Below are positions 1 to 11,283 of a DNA stretch of 64,000 bases, in pieces (position 1 is the stretch's first letter; each line of letters opens with the position of its first letter). Under the pieces are notes generated by a model. That model searched no databases. It saw only the letters and a program-made list of their open reading frames with translations, and was not told where the DNA came from. The translations under genes were made by a program, and so were the position numbers. The stretch covers positions 434,001 through 498,000 of the forward strand of contig NZ_ABCF01000001.1 of NCBI RefSeq assembly GCF_000181495.1, read 5' to 3'. The DNA is from Bacillus sp. SG-1. Lineage in GTDB: Bacteria > Bacillota > Bacilli > Bacillales > Bacillaceae_B.

Positions 1-1
1 T

Positions 2-463
2 CCTGAAACAAGTGTAAATTTAGATATAAGAAATGAAATACAAAAATCCAAGGAAATCATTTTGCCGCTAGCGATGAAAAATAATGTCATCGTTAACATG
101 GATCTGACTAACAAGCATACGATTATCGGTGAACCAAATAAGTTCCAACAAGTGATGATTAATATCTTAAAGAATAGTATTGAAGCAATGGAAAGTGGAG
201 GAGTGCTCGATATAAAGTGCTATGAAAAAGACAATAGGGTGTTTATCAAGATCATAGACACTGGTATAGGAATGACTGAAGAACAAGTGACACGTCTCGG
301 CGAACCTTATTTCTCACTCAAAGGGAAGAATGGGACCGGGCTTGGAATGATGACGGTCTTCCAGTTGGTGCAAATCATGAATGGGAAGATAAAAGTAACC
401 AGTAAGTTAAATGAGGGGACTACTACAACATTGTCCTTTCCGGTTGCACCTCCTCCAGAATAA
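2..463 (+). CDS. Sensor histidine kinase, C-terminal part (5' truncated by window edge)
   Basis: The frame is open from base 2, so this is the last 153 residues of a longer protein. It holds the ATP-binding (HATPase_c) half of a histidine kinase: N box NILKNSIEAM, G1 box DTGIGM, and G2 box GTGLGM followed by the usual C-terminal beta strands. The style (NSIEAM, EPYFSLKGKNGTGLG) is that of Bacillus sporulation-type kinases such as KinB/KinD, but the sensor and dimerisation parts lie outside the window, so the signal cannot be inferred. A terminator-like hairpin follows and no response regulator is adjacent, which fits an orphan kinase. Confidence 0.85.
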   Translation, partial: PETSVNLDIRNEIQKSKEIILPLAMKNNVIVNMDLTNKHTIIGEPNKFQQVMINILKNSIEAMESGGVLDIKCYEKDNRVFIKIIDTGIGMTEEQVTRLGEPYFSLKGKNGTGLGMMTVFQLVQIMNGKIKVTSKLNEGTTTTLSFPVAPPPE

Positions 464-511
464 ACCATAATTATAGATTGCTTTGGAGATGATTTATAAA
501 TCGCAAAAACA

Positions 512-541
512 TACCTGGGGGGATACTTCCAGGGCTTTTTA
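512..541 (+). terminator. Rho-independent terminator of the kinase gene
   Basis: A CCTGG / CCAGG stem with a short loop is followed by a T-run about 50 bases after the kinase stop codon. Confidence 0.6.
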
Positions 542-552
542 TATAAGTTTGA

Positions 553-611
553 CTTTAACACTTTAAAGCGCTAAGAGGGACTGTCCCTCTTAGCGCTTTA
601 AAGTGTTAAAG
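553..611. repeat. Perfect 28-bp palindromic repeat, copy 1
   Basis: Two perfectly complementary 28-base arms (553-580 and 584-611) surround a 3-base loop CTG. The centre reads GAGGGACTGTCCCTC and the outer arms contain CTTTAACACTTTAAAGCG. Two more copies of the same design lie at 38933-38989 and 44057-44114. It has no T-run of its own; it could act as an RNA hairpin or be a dispersed intergenic repeat. Confidence 0.9.
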
Positions 612-760
612 GATAGTTCCAATAACAAGGGAAGCCTAAATTAGTTGCAAGGAGCATATTAAGGCAATTGGTAAGAAAAAGGGTAATTCACCTGACAATT
701 TTTCAGGCTTGTGTTTATGAGCAGGTACCTATTATTAGCTTTTTCTAACCCATGACTTTA

Positions 761-795
761 CAGGAGCTCTCTTTTTTCCAGGAGAGATTTTTTTA
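761..795 (+). terminator. Possible hairpin with T-run upstream of the amylase promoter
   Basis: A CTCTC / GAGAG stem is followed by ATTTTTTT. It would insulate the amylase gene from upstream transcription. The rest of 612-850 shows nothing I can name. Confidence 0.4.
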
Positions 796-845
796 TAGGG
801 AATGTCAAAAATTATTCATATAGTTATATCTTGATAAAAGTATAG

Positions 846-2441
<1,596 letters not shown>

Positions 2442-2466
2442 TTGCCAGATTAAAAGAGACCTAAAT

Positions 2467-2506
2467 AAAGCAGTTCTATGATAATTTTCATGGGACTGCT
2501 TTTTTT
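2467..2506 (+). terminator. Terminator of the alpha-amylase gene
   Basis: AAGCAGTTC and GGGACTGCTT pair and are followed by a run of T. Confidence 0.75.
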
Positions 2507-2559
2507 GCTTTTTAAGCAGTTTTTTCATTGAAATGGAAACGTGTGTATATAATAGTGTT

Positions 2560-2790
2560 CTAGATATACGAGTGTCTTGAATAAATAGAAGATATGTGCC
2601 TAAAATTAAGTACTTGGTACAAGAGTTGACTAATTCAAGTAGAGACATGTTCTAAGAATGGTTCTCTTGGTACATGAGTGGACTGATTCAGGTGGAGACA
2701 TGTCCTTAGGAAGAGGCACTTGGTACACGAATGGTCTGAATGAGGTGAAGATATGTACATAGATTATCGAATCTGCCTAGAACTCTGGTA
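2560..2790. repeat. Degenerate 53-bp tandem repeat array
   Basis: Units beginning CTTGGTACA start at 2613, 2666 and 2719, exactly 53 bases apart. Each continues with a GAGTGGACTGATTCAGGTG-like stretch and GAGACATGT. A weaker unit precedes them near 2560 and a diverged one follows near 2784. 53 is not a multiple of three and no ORF spans the units, so it is non-coding. No gene was found between 2442 and 2934. Confidence 0.7.
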
Positions 2791-2934
2791 TGAGTGTGTA
2801 CAACAGGGGTGCGAATTGCAATATTATGGAATGATTTTAGTCCATATTCACTATCTACAAATATAGGACAGATAGTATAACATTATATAAAGGGGAATTT
2901 ATCGAAAATTAGAAAAAATCAGGAGGGGGTTAAG

Positions 2935-4794
2935 GTGAAACCGGCACTTTTTGAAAAGAGGGAACTTTACTCACGGGTCTATTTATATATGATTTCTTTC
3001 CTAGGCTGGCTGACAGTGTTTTCCGCACTGCTTTCGGTCGAGCCGATCGGAAACTATCTGATTCTTTTTCTATTATTCCTATTTTTGATGGTGAGTGAAT
3101 ATTATCCGATGCCCGTGTGGAGAGGTTTTACGGCCATCACGTTTCCGATTGTTTATGTCATTTTCCTGTTGTTTGGTTTTTCAGTTGCAGCCCTGACCTA
3201 CGCGGCTGCGGTTCTACTGGTGAACATTAAACATCAGCGGCCTCTCAGGACGATCATTTTCAACCCTGCCCAGCTGGTCCTCAGCCTGTATGTCGCAACA
3301 GTTTTTCTTAAAATGCTCGATCCGTTCATTCAAAATGCTATAGAAACCCCTTTCTTACTGGGAATTACACAGTATTTCTTCCTGCAGTTATTCTTTTTCT
3401 TAGTGAATAATCTTATAGTCGATATCGTTCTGTTGATCCGTCCGCAAGCTTACACATTGAAGGCGTGGGCGACGAAAACGATTACCGAATTAAACTGTGT
3501 GCTTATTTCTTTGCTGTATGGCGGTATGTTATATGTGCTTGGAAGCCAGAACAGGGGAGAAATCGATGTTTTTTCATACTTCTTTTTCTTTTCCCCGCTG
3601 GTCGGTTTTGCACTTTTAAGCTCTGCGATTGTGGGGCTGCGTGCCGAAAAGAAAAGGTTAAAGTCGCTTTTTATCATCACTTCCCAACTTAATCAGTTTG
3701 TACCAGGAGAACGCTGGCTGCATGAATTGAAGCACAATTTTTCAGAATTCATCAATGCAGATGCATTTGCACTATGGGTGAAGGAAGATGGGAACTGGTA
3801 TATGCAATTCCAGAAAGGGGACAACGTTCAGCATACGGAGCTTGACCAGGAAGTGGCAAATGAGTTTGAAGAAGTGAAAGAGCCCATTATACATGGTGAT
3901 TTACGGACTAACTTAACTAAATCCAGAAGCTTATTCAATGACCGCCTCAAAGCCTTTGTGTATTTTCCGCTTCGTGTTGAAAAAGAAACGGTGGGAATGC
4001 TTGTTGCCGCGAGGAACAGGACAAAAAGTTTTACAGATGAAGACGTCCAATCGATTGCAACGCTTTCGAACCAGCTGGCGGTGACCATCAAGACACGCAT
4101 GCTTTTTAAAGAAAAGGAAAAGCGGATCCTGCTGGAAGAACGGAATAGGATTGCGAGGGATATCCATGATGGAATCGCTCAGACTCTTGCAGGGGCCATC
4201 ATGAAATTAGAATCCGCCGGGCGCAGGTTCAATAAAAAGCCGGAGGAGACCCTGAAACTCATGGATGAAAGTGTCTATGGACTGCGGGACAGCTTACGAG
4301 AAGTCAGGGAATCCATCTATGCGTTGAGGCCGTATCCTACAGAAAGGGTAGGCCTGTCCAAAGCAGTAGGTTCAAAAATCGAGGCGGTCAAGAAGGAATT
4401 CGATCTCAATATCTCCTTTGAAATCAGAGGAGAAGAAATTGAATTGAGTTCGATGGTGGAAAAGGTATTGTTTGATATTTTTCAAGAAAGTTTACAGAAC
4501 GTCATTAAGCATGCAAAGGCTTCTTCAATAGAAATCCTTTTGAGCTATCAATCTGAAAATATTCTGCTCCGAATCAAAGACGACGGTGTGGGATTCTCGC
4601 TTTTCCAGGCGATGCTCAATGCGAGGGAACGCCCTCATTTCGGCATCCTGCAAATCAATGACTCTGCCGAAAAGATCAATGCCTCCCTGCAGATTGACAG
4701 TAAAGAAGGAGAAGGTACAGAAGTGACCATCATCGTGCCAAAGATGGGATTGGAAGGAGAAAAAGACTATGATCAAATTAATGTTAGTGGATGA
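2935..4794 (+). CDS. Membrane sensor histidine kinase, NarL/LuxR-partner type
   Basis: 619 residues. Residues about 15-230 are a multi-pass membrane sensor region (around six to eight hydrophobic segments), about 240-390 look like a GAF domain, then a HisKA_3 dimerisation/phosphoacceptor helix [15 protein letters not shown] with H411 as the likely phosphorylated histidine, and a HATPase_c domain ([14 protein letters not shown]) to the end. GTG start chosen for the strong AGGAGGGGG upstream. The 3' end overlaps the response regulator gene by 26 bases, so the two form one operon and a two-component pair. The signal sensed cannot be read from the sequence. Confidence 0.9.
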   Translation: MKPALFEKRELYSRVYLYMISFLGWLTVFSALLSVEPIGNYLILFLLFLFLMVSEYYPMPVWRGFTAITFPIVYVIFLLFGFSVAALTYAAAVLLVNIKHQRPLRTIIFNPAQLVLSLYVATVFLKMLDPFIQNAIETPFLLGITQYFFLQLFFFLVNNLIVDIVLLIRPQAYTLKAWATKTITELNCVLISLLYGGMLYVLGSQNRGEIDVFSYFFFFSPLVGFALLSSAIVGLRAEKKRLKSLFIITSQLNQFVPGERWLHELKHNFSEFINADAFALWVKEDGNWYMQFQKGDNVQHTELDQEVANEFEEVKEPIIHGDLRTNLTKSRSLFNDRLKAFVYFPLRVEKETVGMLVAARNRTKSFTDEDVQSIATLSNQLAVTIKTRMLFKEKEKRILLEERNRIARDIHDGIAQTLAGAIMKLESAGRRFNKKPEETLKLMDESVYGLRDSLREVRESIYALRPYPTERVGLSKAVGSKIEAVKKEFDLNISFEIRGEEIELSSMVEKVLFDIFQESLQNVIKHAKASSIEILLSYQSENILLRIKDDGVGFSLFQAMLNARERPHFGILQINDSAEKINASLQIDSKEGEGTEVTIIVPKMGLEGEKDYDQINVSG

Positions 4795-5419
4795 TCATGC
4801 GGTACTCCGGGATGGCCTGAAAACCATCCTCGAGTCTGAAGATGATATAAACGTTGTCGGGGAAGCCGTTTCCGGAAGTGATGCGCTAAGTAAAGTAAGG
4901 GAGTTGGATCCGGATATTATTCTGATGGATATCAATATGCCTGGGATGAATGGAGTAGAGGTAACGAAGGTCCTTAAACAGCAGTATCCGCACATCAAAG
5001 TACTGATGCTGACCATGCACAGCCATGAAGAATATTTCATGGCGGCCATTAAAGAAGGCGCAGACGGATATCTTTTAAAAGACGCCCCATCAGAGCAAGT
5101 GGTGGAGGCAGTAAGAACCGTGTTTTCAGGGGAATCTGTCATTCATCCTTCCCTGACTAGAAAACTGCTAACCTTTCATCAGCAGAACCAAAGGCAGGAC
5201 AGGGATGATAATTCCCTCACTGAAAGAGAGCGGGAAGTCCTCGGCTGTCTGGTCGAAGGATTATCAAACAAAGAAATTGGCAAGCGTCTCTACGTCAGTG
5301 ACAAAACGGTCAAAATTCATGTGAGCAACATCTTTAAAAAGTTGAATGTGAAGAGCCGTTCGCAGGTCGTGATTTATGCAGTGCAGAACAAATTGGTGCC
5401 TTTGCCGCCGACTTCTTGA
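4769..5419 (+). CDS. Response regulator, NarL/FixJ family
   Basis: 216 residues. Receiver domain (residues 1-120) with acidic pocket DD8-9, phospho-acceptor D54 in ILMDINMPG, the switch T in MLTMHS and conserved K in YLLKDA. A LuxR-type helix-turn-helix follows (about 150-210: [32 protein letters not shown]). It overlaps the kinase gene upstream and is preceded by GGAAGGAGA, indicating coupled translation. Expected to bind DNA as a dimer after phosphorylation by the kinase; target genes are unknown. Confidence 0.93.
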   Translation: MIKLMLVDDHAVLRDGLKTILESEDDINVVGEAVSGSDALSKVRELDPDIILMDINMPGMNGVEVTKVLKQQYPHIKVLMLTMHSHEEYFMAAIKEGADGYLLKDAPSEQVVEAVRTVFSGESVIHPSLTRKLLTFHQQNQRQDRDDNSLTEREREVLGCLVEGLSNKEIGKRLYVSDKTVKIHVSNIFKKLNVKSRSQVVIYAVQNKLVPLPPTS

Positions 5420-5463
5420 GTATGGGGAACAATTTCAAACTTTGTTGAAATATAAAATTGCAC

Positions 5464-5883
5464 CTAATGACATGAATCATTTTCATTAAATAAAAACCAT
5501 CTTCTTTCGGAGGTCTTGTCATTATTTGAGGAACTCATCCCGCCTTTATAATTGGCTGTTACATCCTGGGCTTCATCTAATCTTTCTCCATCATTATTGA
5601 CATATTGGACATAGATTTTATGCCAACTTAAATTTGCAAAATCAGCAGGGGAAGATGTGTGAATGATTCCACTCCTCGGAACATTATAGAAAATCTTTTT
5701 ATCTGTAACTTCAAGTTTTTGACCATCAGGTTGATTATAGTGTATATAGACACACCCCTTAAATCCTTCGGGAAGTAAAAATACTTCATCTACATCAGCT
5801 GATGGTCTGTTATGAAGGAAAACAAAAAGTGAAATCAAACCTACCGCAATAAATAAAAAGATGAATCTTTTCTTCTTTATCAT
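5464..5883 (-). CDS. Small membrane-anchored protein, DUF6843-like
   Basis: 139 residues with one N-terminal hydrophobic segment (about 6-23) and an outside domain containing LPEGFKGCVYIHYNQPDG and WHKIYVQYVNNDGER. This pattern resembles a Bacillus family of unknown function that I recall as DUF6843; the assignment is from memory. A GAGGTGA ribosome site sits directly before the ATG. It is convergent with the response regulator gene, with only 44 bases between stops. No function is known. Confidence 0.7.
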   Translation of the reverse strand: MIKKKRFIFLFIAVGLISLFVFLHNRPSADVDEVFLLPEGFKGCVYIHYNQPDGQKLEVTDKKIFYNVPRSGIIHTSSPADFANLSWHKIYVQYVNNDGERLDEAQDVTANYKGGMSSSNNDKTSERRWFLFNENDSCH

Positions 5884-5887
5884 TTGG

Positions 5888-6100
5888 TCACCTCACATTT
5901 AAATTAACTGGGACACAAGAGGTGCAGTAAAGGCAGTTATTCGTAGGGGAATGATCTTCCTTCTCATATAAGTGATGGTTAGATTGAGCAATGCGTTCGT
6001 CCTTATAGTGATTATATTCTACTGTCTGCCAGGTATCAAAAATAATAGAAGAAACGCCTGATGGACCTACATCAACTTCCAGCTCAAACTTTCTTTGTAT
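5888..6100 (-). pseudogene. Remnant of a gene upstream of the DUF6843-like gene
   Basis: An open frame of about 70 codons on the minus strand reads FELEVDVGPSGVSSIIFD, later CLYCTSCVPVNLNV, and stops just before the DUF6843-like gene. It has no plausible start codon or ribosome site and runs out of a terminator hairpin, so it looks like the 3' end of a deleted gene. I do not recognise the family. It could also be a chance open frame. Confidence 0.3.
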
Positions 6101-6104
6101 CAGA

Positions 6105-6137
6105 AAAGCTGCCTTTAGTGGGCAGCTTTTTTATTTT
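6105..6137. terminator. Hairpin terminator, probably bidirectional
   Basis: AAAAGCTGCC and GGCAGCTTTTTT form a strong stem with a short loop, and the T/A runs on both sides allow termination in either direction. Confidence 0.7.
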
Positions 6138-6207
6138 GAAGTAATCCCACATTTATCCAACAAGTCATGTTATAATATTTCCGAATATTCAAAAAGGAGT
6201 TGAGGAA

Positions 6208-6561
6208 TTGACCTCTTTTGCAGCATTGCTTTTTTGGTATCCTGCAGCTTTTTTGCTTATGGGTGTGGTATTGGGAATCCTCTTTAAGACTACAAAGGTG
6301 AATGTACTAATTGTCCTCATCTTGGGATTCTTCTTCTCAAACCTGGCTTTCTTTTATCTGACAGAAGGAGGGTTACCCGGAATCGAACGGAATGCAGAAG
6401 GAAAGGGGTTCGCTGTTTTCTCAGATTTATCTTTTTCAGAGACACTGTCAGTCCTCCTTACTCCTACGTTCTACACCCTGTTCTACATCTTTCTGCTTAT
6501 AGTAGGTTTTCTGGTAGTTAATGCCCTGAAGAAGGGGAGAGGGAAAAGTATCAGTATGTAA
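6208..6561 (+). CDS. Small integral membrane protein of unknown function
   Basis: 117 residues with three hydrophobic helices (about 5-27, 31-52 and 80-108) and a short polar loop. TTG start at 6208 behind AAAAAGGAG. Standalone gene ending in its own terminator. No family recognised. Confidence 0.7.
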   Translation: MTSFAALLFWYPAAFLLMGVVLGILFKTTKVNVLIVLILGFFFSNLAFFYLTEGGLPGIERNAEGKGFAVFSDLSFSETLSVLLTPTFYTLFYIFLLIVGFLVVNALKKGRGKSISM

Positions 6562-6564
6562 TAT

Positions 6565-6605
6565 ATGGAAACGGTCAAGGCATAAGCCTCTGACCGTTTT
6601 TTATG
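6565..6605 (+). terminator. Terminator after the 117-residue membrane protein
   Basis: AACGGTCAAGGC / GCCTCTGACCGTT stem followed by TTTTT. Confidence 0.75.
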
Positions 6606-6815
6606 TCCTGAATGGGGTACTTAGGTTGTGTACGATCCCTCTATTACCCTCGTAACCTCACAAATCAACGGTTTCTTCCTATTAAAAAGTACTAGTCCCA
6701 TTACTACTAAAGTAGTATTCATATACAACTCCTGCTCTGTCTTTTTACTCCTGTTGCATAATAGTCAGAAAATTGGGGAAGTGAGACAATGATTATAATG
6801 AAAGGAGATGAAAAA

Positions 6816-8231
6816 ATGAAAATCAAATCAATACTTATTTCGTTGCTGTTGATGATTTCGGTGTTCTCTTCCTCTTGGGCTCATGAGGCATCGAGTAATT
6901 CAATGGACAGCAAGGCAGTTGTAGATGAAAACCTTGTGGAGAAGCTGGTTTCAGCATTGGAGCCGGTGGAAGTGATTGTCACTTTCAAAGATGGGGTTCT
7001 GGATAACAGAGCAGATATCTTGAAGAAAGCTGGCATTAATGCAGGTATCAGCTTTGAAAGTCTGCCAATGGCAGGAGTGCTGGCCACTAAAAGCCAGGTA
7101 GAAAAACTTGCAGAATCCTCTGAAGTTGTGTCCATTTACTTGAACCAGGCTTTGGAGTATGAAAATGAAGATGCAACTTCCATCACTGGTGTGGATGAAG
7201 TTCGTACCAACTCAGCTTGGACGAAGGAAAATGGCGGTTTTCCTGTTGCCGGGAAAGGCATCGGAGTCGTCATCAATGACAGCGGGGTGGATGGTACCCA
7301 CAATGATCTGAAATACGGCAGTCACCTTGTTCAAAATGTCATGGGCTCAACCAACCTGAATGCATTAAGTGGAATCCTTCCGGTTACATATACGGAAAAT
7401 GTACCGAATACAGATAACAACTCAGGACATGGAACTCATGTTGCTGGTATCGTTGGCGGTACAGGAGCGATGTCGGGAGGAAAGTATGAAGGTGCTGCAC
7501 CAGCTGCAGACTTGATCGGATATGGTTCTGGTGCAGGGCTGGCGATGCTGGATACTATCGGCGGATTTGATTACGCCTTGACTCACCAAAGAGAATACAA
7601 CATCCGTGTCATCACTAACTCCTGGGGAGCTACTAGCCAGGCAGGTCAAGCATTTGATCCATATGATCCTATCAATATCGCAACAAAGAAACTATTTGAC
7701 AGAGGAATCATTACAGTCTTCTCAGCAGGAAACTCAGGACCTGATGCGGCAACGATCTCCGGAAACTACAAGAAAGCTCCTTGGGTAGTTACAGTAGCTG
7801 CAGGAAATGACAATTATGAGCTTGCTGACTTTTCTTCCAGAGGAGAAAAAGGCAAGGGTGGTACAGTAGTCGTGGACGGAATGGAGTGGACTTGGTCCGA
7901 TCGACCGACTATCACGGCACCTGGCGTCGACATTATCTCGACACGCGTAATTTCACCGCTTGTGGCACTAGGAGCAGCAAAGGATGTACAAAATATTGAT
8001 CCGGCACATATCCCTTACTACACAACAATGAGCGGTACTTCAATGGCTGCACCACATGCTGCCGGCGTGATTGCGCTAATGCTTGATGCAGATCCGACTC
8101 TTACACCATTAGAAGTGAAGAGTATACTTGAAGAGACAGCTAAGCCAATGCCAGGTTATGAAGCTTGGGAAACAGGTGCAGGTTATATCGATGCATACAA
8201 AGCAGTTGAAAAAGCTTTTGGCCTTAAATAA
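6816..8231 (+). CDS. Secreted subtilisin-family (S8) serine protease
   Basis: 471 residues with a signal peptide ending near SWA, an inhibitor-I9-like propeptide (VEVIVTFKDGV to VVSIYLNQALEYEN, about 45-120), then an S8 catalytic domain to the end. Catalytic triad: D155 (INDSGVDGTH), H205 (GHGTHVAG), S409 (SGTSMAAPHAAG); oxyanion Asn in FSAGNSGPD. ATG 6816 was chosen because AAAGGAG lies just before it; an in-frame ATG 27 bases upstream has no such site. It is a tandem paralogue of the next gene (24 bases apart) but lacks that gene's C-terminal extension. Likely extracellular, activated by propeptide removal. Confidence 0.93.
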   Translation: MKIKSILISLLLMISVFSSSWAHEASSNSMDSKAVVDENLVEKLVSALEPVEVIVTFKDGVLDNRADILKKAGINAGISFESLPMAGVLATKSQVEKLAESSEVVSIYLNQALEYENEDATSITGVDEVRTNSAWTKENGGFPVAGKGIGVVINDSGVDGTHNDLKYGSHLVQNVMGSTNLNALSGILPVTYTENVPNTDNNSGHGTHVAGIVGGTGAMSGGKYEGAAPAADLIGYGSGAGLAMLDTIGGFDYALTHQREYNIRVITNSWGATSQAGQAFDPYDPINIATKKLFDRGIITVFSAGNSGPDAATISGNYKKAPWVVTVAAGNDNYELADFSSRGEKGKGGTVVVDGMEWTWSDRPTITAPGVDIISTRVISPLVALGAAKDVQNIDPAHIPYYTTMSGTSMAAPHAAGVIALMLDADPTLTPLEVKSILEETAKPMPGYEAWETGAGYIDAYKAVEKAFGLK

Positions 8232-8255
8232 TAGAATAAGAGAGAGGGGAATACT

Positions 8256-10724
8256 ATGAAGCGAATTAGTATGATTTTACTGGCTGTGTTCTTGATCATT
8301 CCTTCCTTCTTCGTCGGAGGTGCTGCTGCACAGACGACAACGGGGGCTGTGGTAGATTCCAAGATCTTTAAAACACTGGAGAACGCAACATCTGTAGAAG
8401 CGATTGTTACATTCAAAGGGGACGGTGCTCCTGAAGCAGGACATCTTGATCTTTTAAAAGCAGCCGGAGTAACGACAGGGGTTACTTTAAAATCCCTTCC
8501 GATGGCTGGGATTGTAGCTACTAAAGCAGGGATTGAAAAACTTGCAGAATCATCTGAAGTTCAATCCATCTATCTAAATGAGAAATTGGAATACTTCAAT
8601 GCAGATGCAACAGCCATCACAGGCGTTGACAAAGCAAGAACTGACAGATCTTTTCAAGAAGTAAATGGCGGATTCCCTGTAACGGGTGAAGGCGTCGGTG
8701 TAGTAGTCAATGACAGTGGAGTAGACGGTACTCACAAAGACCATGAACTAGGAAGAAATCTTGTTCAAAACGTAATGGCATCTACTAATCTGAATGCTTT
8801 GTCTCCATCACTTTTACCAGTAACATATCAAGAAAACGTGGCCAACACGGATACAAACTCCGGTCACGGAACACACGTTGCGGGTACAGTTGGCGGAACA
8901 GGTGCTATGTCTTCAGGTAAATATGAAGGTGCAGCTCCTGGAGCGGATTTGATCGGTTATGGATCCGGCGCAGCATTATTCGTTCTTGATGGAATCGGCG
9001 GATTTGATTATGCAATCGCAAATCAATATCAGTACGGAATTAAAGTCATCACAAACTCTTGGGGTTCTTCGGGAGATTTCGATCCTAACCATCCAATCAA
9101 CATTGCAAGTAAAAAAGCGTATGACAGAGGCATCACTGTTTTGTTCGCGGCAGGAAATGAAGGACCTGGCGAAAACACTCATAACCCTTATGCGAAAGCA
9201 CCATGGGTCATTTCTGTAGGAGCTGGCGTTAAAGACGGTACGCTTGCTGACTTCTCTTCCAGAGGGACAAAAGGAGTAGGCGGAACATTTGTTATGGACG
9301 GCCAGGAATGGACGTGGAAAGATGAGCCTTCTCTAACTGCACCTGGTGTGGATATCGTATCGACACGTGTAATCGCTCCTGTATCAAGCCTTGCGATTCA
9401 GGATGATGTTGAAACTCTTGATCCTGCACACGTACCATACTATACAACAATGAGTGGTACATCGATGGCAACTCCTCATGTTGCCGGTATCGTTGCTTTG
9501 ATGCTTGAAGCTGATCCAACTCTATCTCCAGCTGAAGTGAAAAATATCCTTCAGCAAACAGCTACTAATATGCCAGGATATGAATCTTGGGAAGTGGGAG
9601 CTGGCTATGTGAATGCTTATGCAGCTCTTGATGCCATCTACAACGGCAAAGAGTTCGGTAAAACACTTAATGTGAATCAAAACTTTAACAGCTCTGTAGA
9701 AGCTGAAACTACTCGTGAAGACTTTTCAGTTGATTATGATCCTATGAAACTTGTATCAACTAACCAGCATGAATTCAATGTTGAAGAAGGGGTATCTTCC
9801 CTTACAGCAAAAGTCAATGCAAAAGGACTTCTTGAAGAAACAGGAAATCCGGTAAACCTTGTTCTGATTGCACCAAATGGAGAGGAATACAGCTCAGGTA
9901 TCAGCTTGCTCTTTCCTTTGTATACTGACCGCACTGTTTCTGTTAATTCTCCTCAGCCTGGTGTATGGAAAGCGGAATTAAGAGGACTGAAAGGAAATGC
10001 AGCAAACCCTCTTAGTGTGAGCCTTCCAGAAACGGTTGATGGACAATTGGCTTTCACAAAAGTCAGCGGGTTTGACGGCCTGAACGATATCAGTGGGCAT
10101 CCTGCTGCATCTGCCATCCAAATGGGAATCAAAGAACGTTTGTTTGATGGTCTTTCAAGTGGAGATTTCAATCCTGATGCAAACCTTGATAGAAAGCATC
10201 TTGCCCGCTACCTGGTAATGGGAGCTGAGATTCGCCAGTCACTTCCTGGTGATCCAAAAGGGACTTTCAAGGATGTAAAAGCAGAAGATAGAGCGTTTGT
10301 AGAAGCAGCAGTTGCAAAAGGTGGTGCTTTCCGCGATGAGAGCCACACTCAAAATCCAGTTGTGCTTGTAGATGGAAGCGGGAAATTTTCTCCTAACGCA
10401 AGTGTAACTCGTGCAGAACTTGCTTATTCCCTTGTTCAAGCGCTTGGATTGCAAGAAGAAGCAAAGCAATTTGATGGTAACTTAACAGTTCAGTACAAAG
10501 ATGAAAGAATCGCAATTGAAGATGCTGGAAATGTACCGGCAGAACTAAAAGGTTATGTGCAGCTTGCACTGGACCTGAACATCCTTAACGCGCAGTTCTC
10601 AACAGAGCAAGGACCTTATGACCTGATACCGGTTCTTAAGGCTTCCTTCAGTCCTGAAGAGAAAGTAACACGCGGAGATTTCGCAGTAGCGATGACTCGT
10701 TACTATCAAGCGTTTTTGAAGTAA
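8256..10724 (+). CDS. S8 serine protease with C-terminal SLH-type cell-wall domains
   Basis: 822 residues. Signal peptide ends near GGAAAQ; a propeptide is followed by a subtilase domain with D153 (VNDSGVDGTH), H204 (GHGTHVAG) and S403 (SGTSMATPHVAG). After about residue 465 comes a beta-rich region, then about 610-822 resembles three S-layer-homology units (FNPDANLDRKHLARYL; FSPNASVTRAELAYSLVQ; FSPEEKVTRGDFAVAM). These units usually bind pyruvylated wall polymer, so the enzyme is probably wall-attached while the neighbour gene's product is released. Strong ribosome site GAGAGGGGA. Same strand as and paralogous to the preceding gene; probably co-transcribed. Confidence 0.93.
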   Translation: MKRISMILLAVFLIIPSFFVGGAAAQTTTGAVVDSKIFKTLENATSVEAIVTFKGDGAPEAGHLDLLKAAGVTTGVTLKSLPMAGIVATKAGIEKLAESSEVQSIYLNEKLEYFNADATAITGVDKARTDRSFQEVNGGFPVTGEGVGVVVNDSGVDGTHKDHELGRNLVQNVMASTNLNALSPSLLPVTYQENVANTDTNSGHGTHVAGTVGGTGAMSSGKYEGAAPGADLIGYGSGAALFVLDGIGGFDYAIANQYQYGIKVITNSWGSSGDFDPNHPINIASKKAYDRGITVLFAAGNEGPGENTHNPYAKAPWVISVGAGVKDGTLADFSSRGTKGVGGTFVMDGQEWTWKDEPSLTAPGVDIVSTRVIAPVSSLAIQDDVETLDPAHVPYYTTMSGTSMATPHVAGIVALMLEADPTLSPAEVKNILQQTATNMPGYESWEVGAGYVNAYAALDAIYNGKEFGKTLNVNQNFNSSVEAETTREDFSVDYDPMKLVSTNQHEFNVEEGVSSLTAKVNAKGLLEETGNPVNLVLIAPNGEEYSSGISLLFPLYTDRTVSVNSPQPGVWKAELRGLKGNAANPLSVSLPETVDGQLAFTKVSGFDGLNDISGHPAASAIQMGIKERLFDGLSSGDFNPDANLDRKHLARYLVMGAEIRQSLPGDPKGTFKDVKAEDRAFVEAAVAKGGAFRDESHTQNPVVLVDGSGKFSPNASVTRAELAYSLVQALGLQEEAKQFDGNLTVQYKDERIAIEDAGNVPAELKGYVQLALDLNILNAQFSTEQGPYDLIPVLKASFSPEEKVTRGDFAVAMTRYYQAFLK

Positions 10725-10731
10725 TAAAGAA

Positions 10732-10775
10732 AAATCGAGTATAGGACCCCTGAGGTTCTATGCTCGATTTTTTTT
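10732..10775 (+). terminator. Terminator of the protease pair
   Basis: AAATCGAGTATAGGACC pairs with GGTTCTATGCTCGATTT and is followed by a T-run. Confidence 0.85.
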
Positions 10776-10788
10776 GTGGTATGGGTGG

Positions 10789-11283
10789 TCAATCATATTG
10801 GTGATGATGGTGAACCTCTTTTTCTATATTGTATTTTCTTGTGACTGCCATAAAGCCACGTACGAATAAAAAGGTGGTTACCAGTGTGCCATAGGTGATG
10901 ATCCAATTCCAATTCTTTTTATACTTGATCAAGTCTGTATATCGCTCCAGCAAACTCTCCAGCAATGTCATTGGTATGGCATAAAGGAACGATTGCCCGA
11001 TAAGAGGGATAGGCTTGGAAGAGAGTGAAGTCCGATTATAAAAAACACATAACAAAGGAAACAGCAGATAATCAAACACTACACTGATACTAAAGTATTT
11101 TGGCATAAACCTGACCGGGTAACTGATATTCTTATTTTTCACTACCATTGTGGCAATAAAACTGGATAGGTAGCCTTTTAGGAAAAAAACAAGAATCCAG
11201 TCTTTCAGCCGTTCTCTTGTAAAAGCAAATGGGACTAAAACCATGCCAATACCTAAAAAGATCTTTAACAATTTCTTTTGCAT
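10789..11283 (-). CDS. Membrane protein, CBO0543 family
   Basis: 164 residues with several hydrophobic helices and the family-like stretches LKDWILVFFLKGYLSSF, MPKYFSISVVFDYLLFP and LLERYTDLIKYKKNW, which I associate with the CBO0543 family of Bacillus and Clostridium. The C-terminus is odd: it ends in HHHHQYD, a natural poly-histidine tail that could bind metal. Convergent with the protease operon. Function of the family is unknown. Confidence 0.75.
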   Translation of the reverse strand: MQKKLLKIFLGIGMVLVPFAFTRERLKDWILVFFLKGYLSSFIATMVVKNKNISYPVRFMPKYFSISVVFDYLLFPLLCVFYNRTSLSSKPIPLIGQSFLYAIPMTLLESLLERYTDLIKYKKNWNWIITYGTLVTTFLFVRGFMAVTRKYNIEKEVHHHHQYD

